A stretch of 64,000 nucleotides of DNA from Nocardia sp. CNY236. Lineage in GTDB: Bacteria; Actinomycetota; Actinomycetes; Mycobacteriales; Mycobacteriaceae. The stretch lies in the NCBI RefSeq assembly GCF_000482385.1, contig NZ_AXVD01000011.1, positions 62,001 to 126,000 of the forward strand, read 5' to 3'. This document shows positions 35,220-44,617 of the stretch, one piece after another (positions within the stretch are counted from its first letter, which is position 1; every line of letters begins with the position of its first letter). The notes beneath the pieces are model-generated. The model searched no databases, was not told where the DNA came from, and saw only the letters and a program-made list of their open reading frames with translations. A program made the position numbers and the translations under genes.

Positions 35220-35879
35220 TCACCCGAGATGCGCATCAGCGGCGAACCGCTGCCTACCTCCATTATGCGCAAGGTAGTCACGCAATGCGGCCCGTCCACG
35301 GTGGATTCGACTACGCACGGTACCCAGCTTCACGCCGAGCGTCGCGCCGATCTCCTCGTAGGACAGCCCTTCGATGTCGCACAAGACTACGGCGGCTCGA
35401 AACTCCGGCGCCAGTGCGTCCAACGCCGATTGCAGATCGGGATCCAGGCGCGCGTCGTGATAGGCCTGCTCCGGATCGGGTCCCTCGGCTGGAACTCGGT
35501 CGTAGTCTTCGGGAAGCGCTTCCATTCTGATCCGGCTGCGTCGGCGGACCATATCCAGGAACAGGTTGGTGGTGATCCGGTGCAGCCAGCCTTCGAAGGT
35601 GCCCGGTTGATAACTCGACAGCGAACGAAACACCCGAATGAACGTCTCCTGGGTGAGATCCTCCGCGTCCTGTGCGTCACCGGACAGTCGGTAGGCCAAG
35701 CGGTAGACCCGATCGGCGTGTTCCCGGACCAACTCGTCCCACGACGGCATTGCCGACCGATCGCCGGTGGCATCGAAGGCAGCTGTTCCCGACAGCTGTG
35801 CCATTCCTTCGGCGGTGTCGGCTTCGACTGGCCGAGTTTGCTCGGTGAGGGTGGCGTACTCGCGCGCCGCGTCGACCAT
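35220..35879 (-). CDS. sigE: ECF RNA polymerase sigma factor SigE
   Basis: A 219-residue ECF sigma factor. Region 2 runs from about residue 50 to 120 ([41 protein letters not shown], read in segments) and region 4 from about 150 to 210 ([44 protein letters not shown]). It controls envelope and surface stress genes. ATG 35879 is chosen, with AGGAGG 13 bases upstream; GTG 35912 is an alternative. A GGAAC/GTTG pair upstream could be its own promoter. It is divergent from the O-methyltransferase, as Rv1221 is from Rv1220c. Confidence 0.94.
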   Translation of the reverse strand: MVDAAREYATLTEQTRPVEADTAEGMAQLSGTAAFDATGDRSAMPSWDELVREHADRVYRLAYRLSGDAQDAEDLTQETFIRVFRSLSSYQPGTFEGWLHRITTNLFLDMVRRRSRIRMEALPEDYDRVPAEGPDPEQAYHDARLDPDLQSALDALAPEFRAAVVLCDIEGLSYEEIGATLGVKLGTVRSRIHRGRAALRDYLAHNGGRQRFAADAHLG

Positions 35880-35961
35880 GCGGATGGGGTTACCTCCTAC
35901 TAGGGACCGCACACGTTCGGGACTGCTCCGGTCCGCGTGTACGGACCATCATGCTCGGATA

Positions 35962-35989
35962 CAACAGAAGCACGGGGTGCTGTTGTTCC
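35962..35989 (-). promoter_or_regulatory. Candidate ECF (SigE-type) promoter of sigE
   Basis: Read on the minus strand: GGAAC (35985-35989), a 19-base spacer, then GTTG (35962-35965), about 83 bases before the sigE start. GGAAC and GTT boxes are typical of ECF promoters. The spacing is at the long end, so this is only a candidate for autoregulation. Confidence 0.35.
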
Positions 35990-36165
35990 TGGTTCCCGGG
36001 TCGAGCCACGGTCGGTGGTCTTGCGTTGCTCATACTCTGTCTGGTCCCGATATGGCCGAGGTATGGAGACCCTGAGGGACACCTGAGAAAGCGGGTTCGG
36101 GAAATGGCGGCGGCACGTGTTGTTCGCAACCCCGAGACTGCTCGCTCGGCGTTAGCCTCATACCC

Positions 36166-36798
36166 GTGGCATCGAATCTGGAGCGAAGTCTCGCCTACGT
36201 GGAGGAATCCGTCGTGGAAGACGAGGTCCTCGTCAGCGCGCGCGAACGAGCCACCGAGCTCGGCGCCGTGCCCGTGCCGCCCTCGGTGGGGGCGCTGTTG
36301 AGCATGTATGCCCAGCTGCTCGGTGCGCGGGCGGTGGTCGAGGTCGGCACCGGGGCGGGTATCAGCGGACTATGGTTGCTCGACGGTATGCGTGAGGATG
36401 GCACGCTGACCACCATCGACTCCGAGCCCGAGCATCAGCGCGCGGCGAAGGAGGCGTTTCGCGCCGCGGATATCCCGCTCGCGCGCACCCGCCTGATCAA
36501 TGGACGCGCCCTCGACGTGCTGCCACGTTTGGCCGATGGCGCCTACGACTTGGTCTTCATCGACGCGGCACCGCTGGAACATCCGGAGTATGTTGCCCAA
36601 GGGGTTCGTCTGCTGCGCAAAGGCGGCGCCATTCTGCTGTACAACGCACTGCTCGGCGGGCGCGTGCCGGACCCGGCACACCGCGATGCGACCACACAGG
36701 CCGTGCGCGCCGCGACGCGGGCCGTTGCGGAGGACCCCGGACTCACCAGCGTGCTGATCCCAGTGGGCGACGGATTGCTCTGCGCTTCGCGCGGCTGA
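36166..36798 (+). CDS. SAM-dependent O-methyltransferase (Rv1220c-like)
   Basis: A 210-residue class I methyltransferase of the catechol/caffeoyl-CoA type. It has [34 protein letters not shown] for SAM binding, [10 protein letters not shown] with the acidic ribose-binding residue, and [16 protein letters not shown] with the metal-site Asp. It would methylate a hydroxyl on an unknown small molecule. The GTG start at 36166 is divergent from sigE, the arrangement conserved in mycobacteria. The stop lies 6 bases from the convergent glgC stop. Confidence 0.9.
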   Translation: MASNLERSLAYVEESVVEDEVLVSARERATELGAVPVPPSVGALLSMYAQLLGARAVVEVGTGAGISGLWLLDGMREDGTLTTIDSEPEHQRAAKEAFRAADIPLARTRLINGRALDVLPRLADGAYDLVFIDAAPLEHPEYVAQGVRLLRKGGAILLYNALLGGRVPDPAHRDATTQAVRAATRAVAEDPGLTSVLIPVGDGLLCASRG

Positions 36799-36804
36799 AC
36801 AGTC

Positions 36805-38076
36805 CTACGGTGGGTTGACGCCCGATGGCCCTCCGGCGCCCGCTCGGGCACCGAGCGGGCCCTGGACCCACGTGCCCTTGCCCACGGTGACCACGCCACC
36901 GTTGCTGACCGCGAACCGGCTGCGATCACGCGCCGCTTCCACTCCGATGCTCTCGCCCTCCCCGACGACCACGTTCTTGTCCAGGATCGCGTGTCGCACC
37001 ACCGCGCTGCGCCCGATCCGAACGCCCGGCATCAGTACGCAACCCTCCACAGTCGCGCCATCGTCGACCACGACATTGGAGCTGAGCACCGAGTTGCGTA
37101 TCGTGGCCGCGGACAGAATGCTGCCGGCGCCGACGATGCACTCCTGAACCAGGCCGCCCCGGGCGAACTTTGCTGGCGGGAGGTTTTCCGCCGCCGCACG
37201 GATCGGCCAGTGCCGGTTGTAGAGATTGAACACCGGATGCACCGAGACCAGGTCCATGTGCGCGTCGTAGAACGCGTCGATGGTCCCGACATCGCGCCAG
37301 TAGCCGCGGTCGCGATCGGTCGCGCCGGGTACGTCGTTGTCGGCGAAGTCGTAGACGCCGGCCTGCCCGGCCGCCACCAGCGACGGGATGATGTCGCCGC
37401 CCATGTCGTGGTCGGAGTCACCGTTGTCCGCGTCCGCCTTGATCGAATCCACCAACACTTTTGTGGTGAAGACGTAGTTACCCATGGATGCGAACGTGAC
37501 GTTCGGGTCGTCGGGCGTACCCGGCGGATGGGCGGGCTTTTCCAGGAACTGGGTGATCCGCCCGCTGTCGTCGGTGTCGATACAGCCGAACGCACTCGCC
37601 GCGCCGCGCGGCACCCGAATGCCGGCCACGGTCACCCCGGCTCCGGAATCGATGTGGTGGCGCACCATCTGCTCGGGGTCCATGCGGTACACGTGGTCGG
37701 CGCCGAACACCACGATGTAGTCCGGGTCCTCGTCGTAGATCAGGTTCAGCGACTGCATCACCGCATCCGCGCTACCGGTGTACCACCGCGGTCCGAGTCG
37801 TTGTTGCGCGGGGACCGGGGTGATGAATTCGCCCCCGAAACCGGACAGCCGCCACGTTTGCGAGATGTGGCGGTCCAGCGAATGTGACTTGTATTGGGTG
37901 AGTACGCACAACCGCAAGAAACCGGCATTGACCAGATTGCTGAGCACGAAGTCGATGAGGCGGTAGGCGCCGCCGAAAGGTACCGCGGGTTTGGCCCGAT
38001 CGGCCGTGAGTGGAAACAGTCGCTTGCCCTCGCCACCGGCGAGCACGATCCCGAGTACGTGCGGCTGGCTCCTCAC
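36805..38076 (-). CDS. glgC: Glucose-1-phosphate adenylyltransferase GlgC
   Basis: A 423-residue nucleotidyltransferase. It has [18 protein letters not shown] (nucleotide loop), [43 protein letters not shown] and a C-terminal left-handed beta-helix. It makes ADP-glucose for GlgM and glycogen synthesis. GTG 38076 (VRSQPHVLG) matches family starts; the open frame upstream is Pro/Arg-rich filler. The tail ending in GVNPP is about 20 residues longer than in M. tuberculosis from memory. It is divergent from the glycosyltransferase gene with 68 bases between the starts. Confidence 0.94.
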   Translation of the reverse strand: MRSQPHVLGIVLAGGEGKRLFPLTADRAKPAVPFGGAYRLIDFVLSNLVNAGFLRLCVLTQYKSHSLDRHISQTWRLSGFGGEFITPVPAQQRLGPRWYTGSADAVMQSLNLIYDEDPDYIVVFGADHVYRMDPEQMVRHHIDSGAGVTVAGIRVPRGAASAFGCIDTDDSGRITQFLEKPAHPPGTPDDPNVTFASMGNYVFTTKVLVDSIKADADNGDSDHDMGGDIIPSLVAAGQAGVYDFADNDVPGATDRDRGYWRDVGTIDAFYDAHMDLVSVHPVFNLYNRHWPIRAAAENLPPAKFARGGLVQECIVGAGSILSAATIRNSVLSSNVVVDDGATVEGCVLMPGVRIGRSAVVRHAILDKNVVVGEGESIGVEAARDRSRFAVSNGGVVTVGKGTWVQGPLGARAGAGGPSGVNPP

Positions 38077-38144
38077 ATCTGCCAAACTACCGGGTGCGGC
38101 GTCGGTGAGTGGCCCGCGCCGACTCGAACGTCTAGTTTGTATCG

Positions 38145-39398
38145 GTGGGTTTCGGCACGGACGGCAGGCGCTCGACGGCGGATTCCGGCGTGCGGGACCG
38201 GCTTCGAGTCGCGATGCTGACCCGTGAGTATCCACCGGAGGTCTATGGCGGGGCCGGTGTTCACGTCACCCACCTGACGAACCACCTGCGTCGGGTCTGT
38301 GATGTCACCGTGCACTGCATGGGTGGCGCCCGCGTGGATGCGTTCGCCCACCGTCCGGATCCGTCGCTGTCGGTGGCCAACGCTGCATTACAGATGATGT
38401 CCAGCCAACTGCGGATGGCCGATGCCGTGGGCGAAGTCGACGTGGTGCACTCACACACCTGGTACACCGGATTGGCCGGGCACCTGGCCGCGACGCTGTA
38501 TGGGGTTCCTCATGTGCTGACCACGCATTCGCTGGAGCCGCGCAGACCGTGGAAGGCCGAACAGCTCGGCAGCGGCTACCGACTGTCGTCGTGGTCGGAG
38601 CGCAATGCGGTCGAGTACGCAGACGCGATCATCGCCGTGAGCGAGGCCATGCGCCGCGATGTGCTCGACGCCTACCCGACGGTCGACCCGGACCGGGTAC
38701 ACGTGGTGCACAACGGCATCGACGGTAGCCTGTGGCACCCCGGCCCGGCTGCCGACGACGCGCCATCGGTGGTTGCGACACTCGGCCTGCGGACGGATCG
38801 GCCGACCGTGGCGTTCGTCGGCCGGATCACGCGGCAGAAGGGAGTGGGCCATCTCTTGGCCGCTGCCCGCGACTTCCATCCAGACATCCAGCTCGTGCTG
38901 TGCGCGGGGGCGCCCGATACCCCGCACCTGGCTCGGGAGGTGGCGGTGGCCGTGCGGGAACTGCACCGGCTGCGTGGCAATGTGTTCTGGGTTCGCGAGC
39001 TGCTCTCGGCCGAGCAGATTCGGCAAATCCTCGCCACTGCCACGGTTTTCGTGTGCCCATCGGTCTACGAACCATTGGGCATAGTGAACCTGGAGGCGAT
39101 GGCGTGTGCGACCGCGGTGGTCGCCTCCGATGTCGGCGGCATACCCGAGGTGGTCGAGGACGGTCGCAGCGGCCGGTTGGTGCACTACGACGCGGGTGCT
39201 ACCGAGATCTATGAGCGTGCTTTGGCCGCTGCCGTGAACGAGATTGCCGGCGATCCTGCGCTGGCCGCCGCGTTCGGTGCGGCTGGGCGCGCGCGGGCGG
39301 TTTCCGAGTTCGACTGGCAGAGTATCGCGGCACGAACGCTGCAGGTCTACCACAGACTCGGCCGCGCGCGAGCCACGAGCAGCCCCGCGCTCAGGTAG
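38145..39398 (+). CDS. glgA: ADP-glucose:glucose-1-P alpha-maltose-1-phosphate synthase (GlgM/GlgA type)
   Basis: A 417-residue GT4 glycosyltransferase. It has [20 protein letters not shown] at the N-terminus, [17 protein letters not shown], the [15 protein letters not shown] donor region and the [18 protein letters not shown] glutamate motif. The actinobacterial enzyme makes maltose-1-phosphate from ADP-glucose and glucose-1-phosphate for GlgE-type glucan assembly. It is the direct user of GlgC product and is divergent from glgC. GTG 38145 gives the longest form; GTG 38190 gives a protein nearer the family length. The stop overlaps the convergent methyltransferase by 8 bases. Confidence 0.92.
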   Translation: MGFGTDGRRSTADSGVRDRLRVAMLTREYPPEVYGGAGVHVTHLTNHLRRVCDVTVHCMGGARVDAFAHRPDPSLSVANAALQMMSSQLRMADAVGEVDVVHSHTWYTGLAGHLAATLYGVPHVLTTHSLEPRRPWKAEQLGSGYRLSSWSERNAVEYADAIIAVSEAMRRDVLDAYPTVDPDRVHVVHNGIDGSLWHPGPAADDAPSVVATLGLRTDRPTVAFVGRITRQKGVGHLLAAARDFHPDIQLVLCAGAPDTPHLAREVAVAVRELHRLRGNVFWVRELLSAEQIRQILATATVFVCPSVYEPLGIVNLEAMACATAVVASDVGGIPEVVEDGRSGRLVHYDAGATEIYERALAAAVNEIAGDPALAAAFGAAGRARAVSEFDWQSIAARTLQVYHRLGRARATSSPALR

Positions 39399-40266
39399 CC
39401 GGTCGGTAGATGCCGATCGAGACCGAGGCGGTGACCTCGACGCTCGGCGGTAGATGCATGCCGCGCTCGGCAGAAGCGGACGCATGATGGGCGGACGGTC
39501 CCATGCCCACGACGTTCGCGACCTCGGACCCGGCGAGGGTCATCGAGTATTCGACAAGGCGCCGTCCGAGCGGTTCGAAATGCCCGGCCATCGCTGCTTC
39601 GAGCCTGCGGTCCTTGTCCGGGTCGACGCGCACCATACCCAAGGGGCCGATCACCTCGCCGAGATGGCGTTCGGTCGGCGTCGCGACCACGAATCGACCG
39701 TCGTCGGCGAGTACTCTGGCGACCTCGCCAGGATTACGGGGCGCAAAGACGGCGATCACGCCAGTGAGTGCGCCGGTGCGAATCGGTAACTCACGCCATG
39801 CGTCGGCCAGCACGGCGGCCGCGCGGGGATGAGCGCGGGCACATCGCCGTACCGCGGGTTTGGCCACGTCCACTGCGATGCCGACCCCGACAGCCGTGGC
39901 TTCGAGCGCATGCGCGAGGTAGTAGCCCGTGCCGGCGCCGACTTCCAGTAGCGCACCCTCGGGTGGGCAGTCCGAAACGGCGCCGGCGACCGCCTCGGCG
40001 ATCGGCGCGAAATGTCCCCCGCGGTGAAAGGCCGCACGGGCGTCGAGCATGGTCGCGCTGTCGCCGGTCATTTTGGTGGATGCGCCGGTCAGTAGGCTGA
40101 CGTAGCCCTGCTTGGCGATGTCGAAACTGTGGCCGGCTGCGCAACGCAGCGCTCGAGCGCGCGGTTCGAGCTCGAGCGCTGCGGCATCCCGCTGCGTGCG
40201 CGCGCATTCGGGGCATGCCAGGAACCGGGTAGCGCTGGCAAGAGCCGAATAGTCAGCGCGGGCCAC
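39391..40266 (-). CDS. RlmA-family 23S rRNA (guanine-N1)-methyltransferase
   Basis: A 291-residue protein. An N-terminal zinc-ribbon-like part has FLACPECARTQ, then a later RCAAGHSFDIAKQGYVSLL, which is the RlmA signature (Cys-Cys-Cys-His). The SAM fold follows with LLEVGAGTGYYLAHAL and IAVDVAKPAVRRC, then VIAVFAPRNPGEVARVL. Relatives methylate N1 of guanine 745 or 748 in 23S rRNA, the latter (TlrB) giving macrolide resistance. Which position is modified here cannot be read. It lies after DUF3117 on the same strand with no gap, so the two are coupled. Confidence 0.87.
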   Translation of the reverse strand: MARADYSALASATRFLACPECARTQRDAAALELEPRARALRCAAGHSFDIAKQGYVSLLTGASTKMTGDSATMLDARAAFHRGGHFAPIAEAVAGAVSDCPPEGALLEVGAGTGYYLAHALEATAVGVGIAVDVAKPAVRRCARAHPRAAAVLADAWRELPIRTGALTGVIAVFAPRNPGEVARVLADDGRFVVATPTERHLGEVIGPLGMVRVDPDKDRRLEAAMAGHFEPLGRRLVEYSMTLAGSEVANVVGMGPSAHHASASAERGMHLPPSVEVTASVSIGIYRPAT

Positions 40267-40434
40267 TCAACTCGTGACGCTCTTCAGTTCGTCACCGAGT
40301 GCCGCCGCTTCGTCTGGGGTGAGTTCGACGACCAGACGCCCGCCACCCTCGAGTGGGACCCGCATAACGATTCCCCGCCCTTCCTTGGTTGCCTCGAGGG
40401 GACCGTCCCCGGTGCGGGGCTTCATGGCCGCCAT
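40267..40434 (-). CDS. DUF3117 small protein (Rv1211 counterpart)
   Basis: A 55-residue protein, MAAMKPRTGDGPLEATKEGR followed by GIVMRVPLEGGGRLVVELTPDEAAAL and a short tail. The sequence is the DUF3117 family pattern, short and strongly conserved in Actinobacteria, function unknown. A strong GGAGG site lies about 9 bases upstream of the ATG. It is too short for many gene finders. Its neighbours tag and a glycosyltransferase match the Rv1210-Rv1212c setting. Confidence 0.88.
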   Translation of the reverse strand: MAAMKPRTGDGPLEATKEGRGIVMRVPLEGGGRLVVELTPDEAAALGDELKSVTS

Positions 40435-40574
40435 CCTCTGCTCCCTCCAGATCTGCGCGGTCTGCTGCGCACTTGCTCGGAACTCCAGTTGTCACCAACC
40501 AGCAGCTCGCCGGCATCTGGCGAGCTACACCTGTCCCATTCTTCCCTATCACGGACGTGGACGGATACCTGAGT

Positions 40575-41174
40575 TCAAAAAGTGACCGGTCGGATCGTGT
40601 CGGATCGGTCATGGTTCACCCAGCAATCGGCCAGATGATCATCGACCATCCCCGTTGCTTGCATCAGTGCGTACACCGTGGTCGGGCCGACGAAACGGAA
40701 TCCGCGCCGTTTCAATTCCTTTGCCAGAGAAATCGATTCGGTGGTATTCGCCGGGATTTCGGCACTGGTGCGTGGGCGCGGGCGCGGCGGCGGTGCGAAG
40801 GACCAGAGCAGTTCGTCCAAGCCGACGTCGAGCTCGCGCGCGACGCGCGCATTGCCGATGGCCGCGTCGATCTTGCGCGCGTTGCGCACGATGCCGGTAT
40901 CGGACATCAGCCGGTCGACATCGGCCTCGCCGAACTCCGCGACGTCGGCGATCGAGAATCCAGCGAATGCTGCGCGGAAAGCGGGCCGCTTGCGCAGGAT
41001 GGTCAGCCACGAGAGGCCGGACTGGAACGCTTCGAGACACAGCCGCTCGAACATGGCGTCGTCGCCGTGGAGGGGCTTGCCCCATTCCTGGTCGTGATAG
41101 TCCTGGTAGAGAGGGTCGGCGAACTGCCCGGTCGTTCCCCAACACGCCCCTTGACCTGCTCGAACTTCGCTCAC
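40575..41174 (-). CDS. tag: DNA-3-methyladenine glycosylase I (Tag)
   Basis: A 199-residue HhH-fold glycosylase. The family segments are GACWGTTGQFADPLYQDYHDQEWG, LCLEAFQSGLSWLTILRKR, FRAAFAGF, and GFRFVGPTTVYALMQATGMVDDHLADC. The Glu in the QSGLSW/LEAFQ pocket region and the late Cys-His residues fit the zinc-stabilised Tag fold. It excises 3-methyladenine from alkylated DNA. GTG 41174 is used; TTG 41186 in frame is possible. It follows the Rv1210-type gene order next to DUF3117. Confidence 0.92.
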   Translation of the reverse strand: MSEVRAGQGACWGTTGQFADPLYQDYHDQEWGKPLHGDDAMFERLCLEAFQSGLSWLTILRKRPAFRAAFAGFSIADVAEFGEADVDRLMSDTGIVRNARKIDAAIGNARVARELDVGLDELLWSFAPPPRPRPRTSAEIPANTTESISLAKELKRRGFRFVGPTTVYALMQATGMVDDHLADCWVNHDRSDTIRPVTF

Positions 41175-41253
41175 TGGTCCATTCAATCATCCCCGCGCGG
41201 TTCCTCCCCGCGCGTTCATCCCGTGCACCCGAGCGAGACCTTGGCCGGCGAGC

Positions 41254-41934
41254 TCACCGTCGTTTGGTGATCACCACTGGTTGCAGATCTGTCGGTATTC
41301 CGTTCAGGGCCGACTCGGGGATGCCCAGCACCGCCGCAGTTACTGCGCGTGGAATGGAATTCAGTGCGCCGCGCAGCCCGATGTCGTCATTGGGTTCCTG
41401 GGCGCTGGTATTGAAGACGATCAGCACTTCCAGTGGGTGGTCTCGGTGAGCATTCTCGAAGTAGTGAAAATAGCCTTGTGGGGCGAAGACGAGATCGCCG
41501 GCACGGGCTTCGAATTCCTCGCTACGGTAACGCCCGTCGGGATGAGTGCCGAGAATGGTCCACTTCGCACGTCCAGAGATGTGGTAGTTCAACTCCCACG
41601 CGGTGGGGTGCCAGTGCGGTTCGCGGATGCCGCCGGGCTCCAGTCGGACGACATAGGCCGATCCACATTGTCCTGCCAGGACCGGAAAATTGTTCTCGTG
41701 GGCGCCCCGCAGATCGCCGCCATCGAACCGTAGTGGCTCGGTCGCATCGAGATGGAACAGATGTGCCGATTCGCTGAGATTATCGTCCAGTTCGCCGGCA
41801 TTCGGCAGCCCGCCCGGGGTCGCGTCCGCGCATGCGGCGGCCGTGGCGGCCAAGCCAGCTCCGAGGGCGGCGCCGGTTCCCAGGGCGGCGCGCCGGCTCA
41901 TCTCCGGTCGGTCGCGCGATGAGTCGTTCGACAT
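41254..41934 (-). CDS. Twin-arginine-exported cupin protein, oxalate-decarboxylase-like
   Basis: A 226-residue protein. The N-terminus MSNDSSRDRPEMSRRAALG is a twin-arginine signal, followed by an alanine-rich core ending ATAAACADA, where Cys could be lipidated. One cupin domain has metal ligands in EPHWHPTAWELNYHISG (two His and a Glu) and a late His in APQGYFHYFEN. The pattern resembles one half of bicupin oxalate decarboxylases. The reaction is not assignable. Tat export fits a protein that binds its metal before secretion. It is inserted between tag and the DivIVA-domain gene, which in M. tuberculosis are adjacent from memory. Confidence 0.83.
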   Translation of the reverse strand: MSNDSSRDRPEMSRRAALGTGAALGAGLAATAAACADATPGGLPNAGELDDNLSESAHLFHLDATEPLRFDGGDLRGAHENNFPVLAGQCGSAYVVRLEPGGIREPHWHPTAWELNYHISGRAKWTILGTHPDGRYRSEEFEARAGDLVFAPQGYFHYFENAHRDHPLEVLIVFNTSAQEPNDDIGLRGALNSIPRAVTAAVLGIPESALNGIPTDLQPVVITKRR

Positions 41935-42080
41935 GGTGCTCCATTCTCGCGTGTATAGCTGGTGACAACGCTCGACTGTGCAGCTCGACGAAGGTCTCGA
42001 TCGCGAAAGTGTATTCCCCGGCGGCGGGGTATCTCAGGATTCCTGTCGCGGCCGCCGTGAATCGGTCGTCGCTATACCGG

Positions 42081-42401
42081 TCATGTCGATTCGGGAGCCG
42101 GCGGCGTCTGCCACTGGGTTGCCTGGGCCATGGCCAGCTGGTATTGGAGTTCATCGATTCGAGCAGCCAGCCGGGTCAGCGCCCAGTCCACCTCACTGGC
42201 TTTGTAGCCTCGCGCAACTTGCTGGAAACGCAGTGCGCGCACATCGGCTCCGGTGACCCCTTCGACCGGGAGAACCGTGGCCGTGGTTCCCTTGGGCACG
42301 GTCCCCATCTCCTCCGAACGCCCGAACACCGCGCTGGCGAGAAGAAACAGAATCGTGGCGACCGCGCCGACGATCAGCACGTACAGCAGCATGGTGAGCA
42401 T
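42081..42401 (-). CDS. DivIVA-domain membrane protein (Rv1209 counterpart)
   Basis: A 106-residue protein with one N-terminal membrane helix (residues 4-25, MLLYVLIVGAVATILFLLAS), a short linker and a DivIVA-like segment, LRFQQVARGYKASEVDWALTRLAARIDELQ, at about residues 55-85. This helix pattern is found in polar-growth proteins. Rv1209, next to gpgS and tag in M. tuberculosis, looks similar. Here it is far from gpgS because the block between them is inverted. ATG 42392 is an alternative start. Confidence 0.85.
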   Translation of the reverse strand: MLTMLLYVLIVGAVATILFLLASAVFGRSEEMGTVPKGTTATVLPVEGVTGADVRALRFQQVARGYKASEVDWALTRLAARIDELQYQLAMAQATQWQTPPAPEST

Positions 42402-42486
42402 GCGACGAGCTTATTGAACGGCGCGACGGTTGCGTAGCGAGCGATGCGGCACTGGCCCGCGCTGCCCACCACGGAATCCGTCACGG

Positions 42487-43623
42487 TCATGGGTGTCGCG
42501 TGGTGTCGATGTTCAAGGACATGCCTGCGAGACCACGGCGCCGAACGGCGAGTTTGTCGGCGACTGCCAGCAGCGCCTCGGCCGCCGGGTTCTGCGGATC
42601 ACGCAATACCAGCGGAGTACCGTCGTCACCCGATTCGCGCAGTGCCTGCTCGATCGGGATTTGACCGAGTAGCGGCACATCGGCGCCGACGGCGCGGGTC
42701 AGTCGGTCGGCCACGGCCTGCCCACCACCGGAACCGTACAGGTCCATTCGGGTGCCGTCGGGTAGATCCAGCCAGGACATGTTCTCCACCACGCCGGCGA
42801 TGCGTTGGCGGGTCTGCAATGCAATCGCCCCGGCTCGCTCGGCCACTTCGGCCGCGGCGGGCTGCGGTGTGGTGACCACCAGAATTTCGGCGCCCGGGAT
42901 CAGTTGGGCGAGGGAGATGGCGACGTCGCCGGTGCCCGGCGGCAGATCGAGCAGCAGGATGTCCAGGTCTCCCCAGAACACGTCGGCAAGGAACTGCTGC
43001 AGTGCCCGGTGCAGCATCGGGCCACGCCACACCACGGGGGTGTTCCCTTTGGTGAACTGCGCAATCGAGATCATCTTCACCTCGTGCGCGACCGGCGGCA
43101 TGATCATCCGCTCGACCTGCGTGGGTCTGGCGTCGGTGCCGAGCATCCGCGGGATGGAATGGCCGTAGATATCGGCGTCCAATACCCCGATCGACAGGCC
43201 ACGTGCGGCCAGTGCGGCGGCGAGATTGACCGTGACGCTCGACTTGCCTACGCCGCCCTTGCCCGATGCAACGGCATAGACACGGGTCAGCGAGCCTGGT
43301 TGGGCGAACGGGATGACCGGGTCGGCCGAGTCACCACGCAACTGTTTGCGTAGGGCGGTACGTTGTTCGTCGCTCATCACGTCGAGGTCGACGGTCACGG
43401 CCCCTACGCCGGGCACGTCGGCGACCGCCCTCGAAACTCGCTGTGTGATCTCGGTGCGCAGGGGGCACGCGGCCGTCGTCAGATAGATCTCCACGTGGAC
43501 ATCGCTGTGGGCATCGATCGTGACGCTTTTCACCATGCCCAGTTCGACGATCGGCTTGCGGATCTCCGGGTCGTCGACTTTTGCGAGGGCACCCCGCACA
43601 TCCGATTCCGTAACTGCCGGCAT
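42487..43623 (-). CDS. mrp: Mrp/NBP35-family ATPase (iron-sulfur carrier protein)
   Basis: A 378-residue protein. An N-terminal MIP18/DUF59 domain (about residues 5-85, with the conserved Cys in LTTAACPLRTEI) is fused to a P-loop ATPase with GKGGVGKSS at 121-129, VLDADIYGHSIPRMLG and LLLDLPPGTGDVAISLAQ. The family carries Fe-S clusters to target proteins. The CxxC found after ENMS in many homologues is missing (ENMSWLDLPDG), which I recall as usual in Actinobacteria. ATG 43623 begins MPAVTESD. It matches Rv1229c and marks the end of the rearranged block. Confidence 0.93.
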   Translation of the reverse strand: MPAVTESDVRGALAKVDDPEIRKPIVELGMVKSVTIDAHSDVHVEIYLTTAACPLRTEITQRVSRAVADVPGVGAVTVDLDVMSDEQRTALRKQLRGDSADPVIPFAQPGSLTRVYAVASGKGGVGKSSVTVNLAAALAARGLSIGVLDADIYGHSIPRMLGTDARPTQVERMIMPPVAHEVKMISIAQFTKGNTPVVWRGPMLHRALQQFLADVFWGDLDILLLDLPPGTGDVAISLAQLIPGAEILVVTTPQPAAAEVAERAGAIALQTRQRIAGVVENMSWLDLPDGTRMDLYGSGGGQAVADRLTRAVGADVPLLGQIPIEQALRESGDDGTPLVLRDPQNPAAEALLAVADKLAVRRRGLAGMSLNIDTTRHP

Positions 43624-43642
43624 GGCCGGAATTTTACGCGTG

Positions 43643-44506
43643 TCAAATTTTCGGCAGATCCGCGGGCCGCGGAGAAATTCCTGCGCTGTAGGACGCTTCC
43701 CAGGCCATGACGTTCGCAACATATGCCATGGAGTGGTTGTAGCGCAGGATCGCCTTGGACTGTTGGGACAGGTCACGCATGTTGCTGCCGCCGTCGCACA
43801 AGTACTTTCCGGCCGCCAGCGTTGCATCGAAGAGGTTCTGTGGATCGGCGACGCCATCGTCGTTGCCGTCGGCCGCGTAGTGCTGCCACGTTTCGGGCAG
43901 GAACTGCATCGGTCCGACCGCGCGGTCGTAGCTGGACAGGCCGTCCAGTGCACCGTTGTCGGAGTCGTAGACAACCTGATTGCCCGCCAACGTACCGTCC
44001 AACACCGGGCCGTGGATGGGGCTGAGCGGATTTCCGTCGGAGTCGGCTCGGCCGCCGAATGCGTGCGTGGACTCGACTCGGCCGATGCCGGCCAGGAGCG
44101 ACCACGGCATACCGCACGCCGGATCCTCTTCCGCCAGAATGCGTTCAGCGTTTCGGTATGCCGCGTCGGCCACACCCGGTATGCCCAGTGGCCCGTCGGG
44201 TAGTGCGGCAGCCTGCCGACCGTCCGGCAGGGCAATGGTTTTCACCTCGGGCTCGGGTTTCGGTGCAGTGGGTTCGTCGACCGCGTGAGTGGCCAGGTCG
44301 GTAGCGGCGGCCAATTCTGCGGCCGGACCGGCGTCGCGCGCGGCGGGATCGTCTTCCGGAACGTGAATCGCCACGGTGGTCGGTGCGGCATCGTCCACAT
44401 CGGACGCGGCTGCGACAGTGACGAGGCCAGCGGGAAACAATCCGGTCAGGGCGATGACGGAACTTCGTCTGGCGGTGGCAGGCTGCTTTTTTCGGTGACG
44501 CCCCAC
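43643..44506 (-). CDS. Exported lytic transglycosylase (SLT_2), Rv1230c-like
   Basis: A 287-residue secreted cell-wall hydrolase. A basic signal peptide (MGRHRKKQPATARRSS, then a hydrophobic run to about residue 34) precedes an acidic linker and a lysozyme-fold domain with LLAGIGRVESTH (catalytic Glu), GPMQFLPETWQHYAADGN and LRYNHSMAYVANV. It cleaves peptidoglycan glycan strands. It lies 19 bases before mrp and downstream of a paralogous transglycosylase on the same strand. GTAAC direct repeats upstream could bind a response regulator such as MtrA. Confidence 0.9.
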   Translation of the reverse strand: MGRHRKKQPATARRSSVIALTGLFPAGLVTVAAASDVDDAAPTTVAIHVPEDDPAARDAGPAAELAAATDLATHAVDEPTAPKPEPEVKTIALPDGRQAAALPDGPLGIPGVADAAYRNAERILAEEDPACGMPWSLLAGIGRVESTHAFGGRADSDGNPLSPIHGPVLDGTLAGNQVVYDSDNGALDGLSSYDRAVGPMQFLPETWQHYAADGNDDGVADPQNLFDATLAAGKYLCDGGSNMRDLSQQSKAILRYNHSMAYVANVMAWEASYSAGISPRPADLPKI

Positions 44507-44560
44507 GATGGGTGACCCTCCTCGGCTCGCTGTGAGCCCTTCGTGATATCCGAAGAGAAG

Positions 44561-44588
44561 GTTACCCCATCCGAGATCTTTTTGTTAC
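44561..44588 (-). promoter_or_regulatory. GTAAC direct repeats upstream of transglycosylase gene
   Basis: On the minus strand GTAAC occurs at 44584-44588 and 44561-44565, 23 bp apart and in the same orientation, 55-80 bases before the start at 44506. MtrA sites in Actinobacteria contain GTAAC-like repeats and control cell-wall hydrolases, but spacing here is not the usual one. Confidence 0.25.
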
Positions 44589-44617
44589 TGCTTCGTGATC
44601 TGAGGTGGTTTCGAACC

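Noticed and set aside
37032-37595. Minus-strand Thr/Arg/Trp-rich frame inside glgC
   Set aside because: It is a shadow of glgC in another frame with extreme composition.
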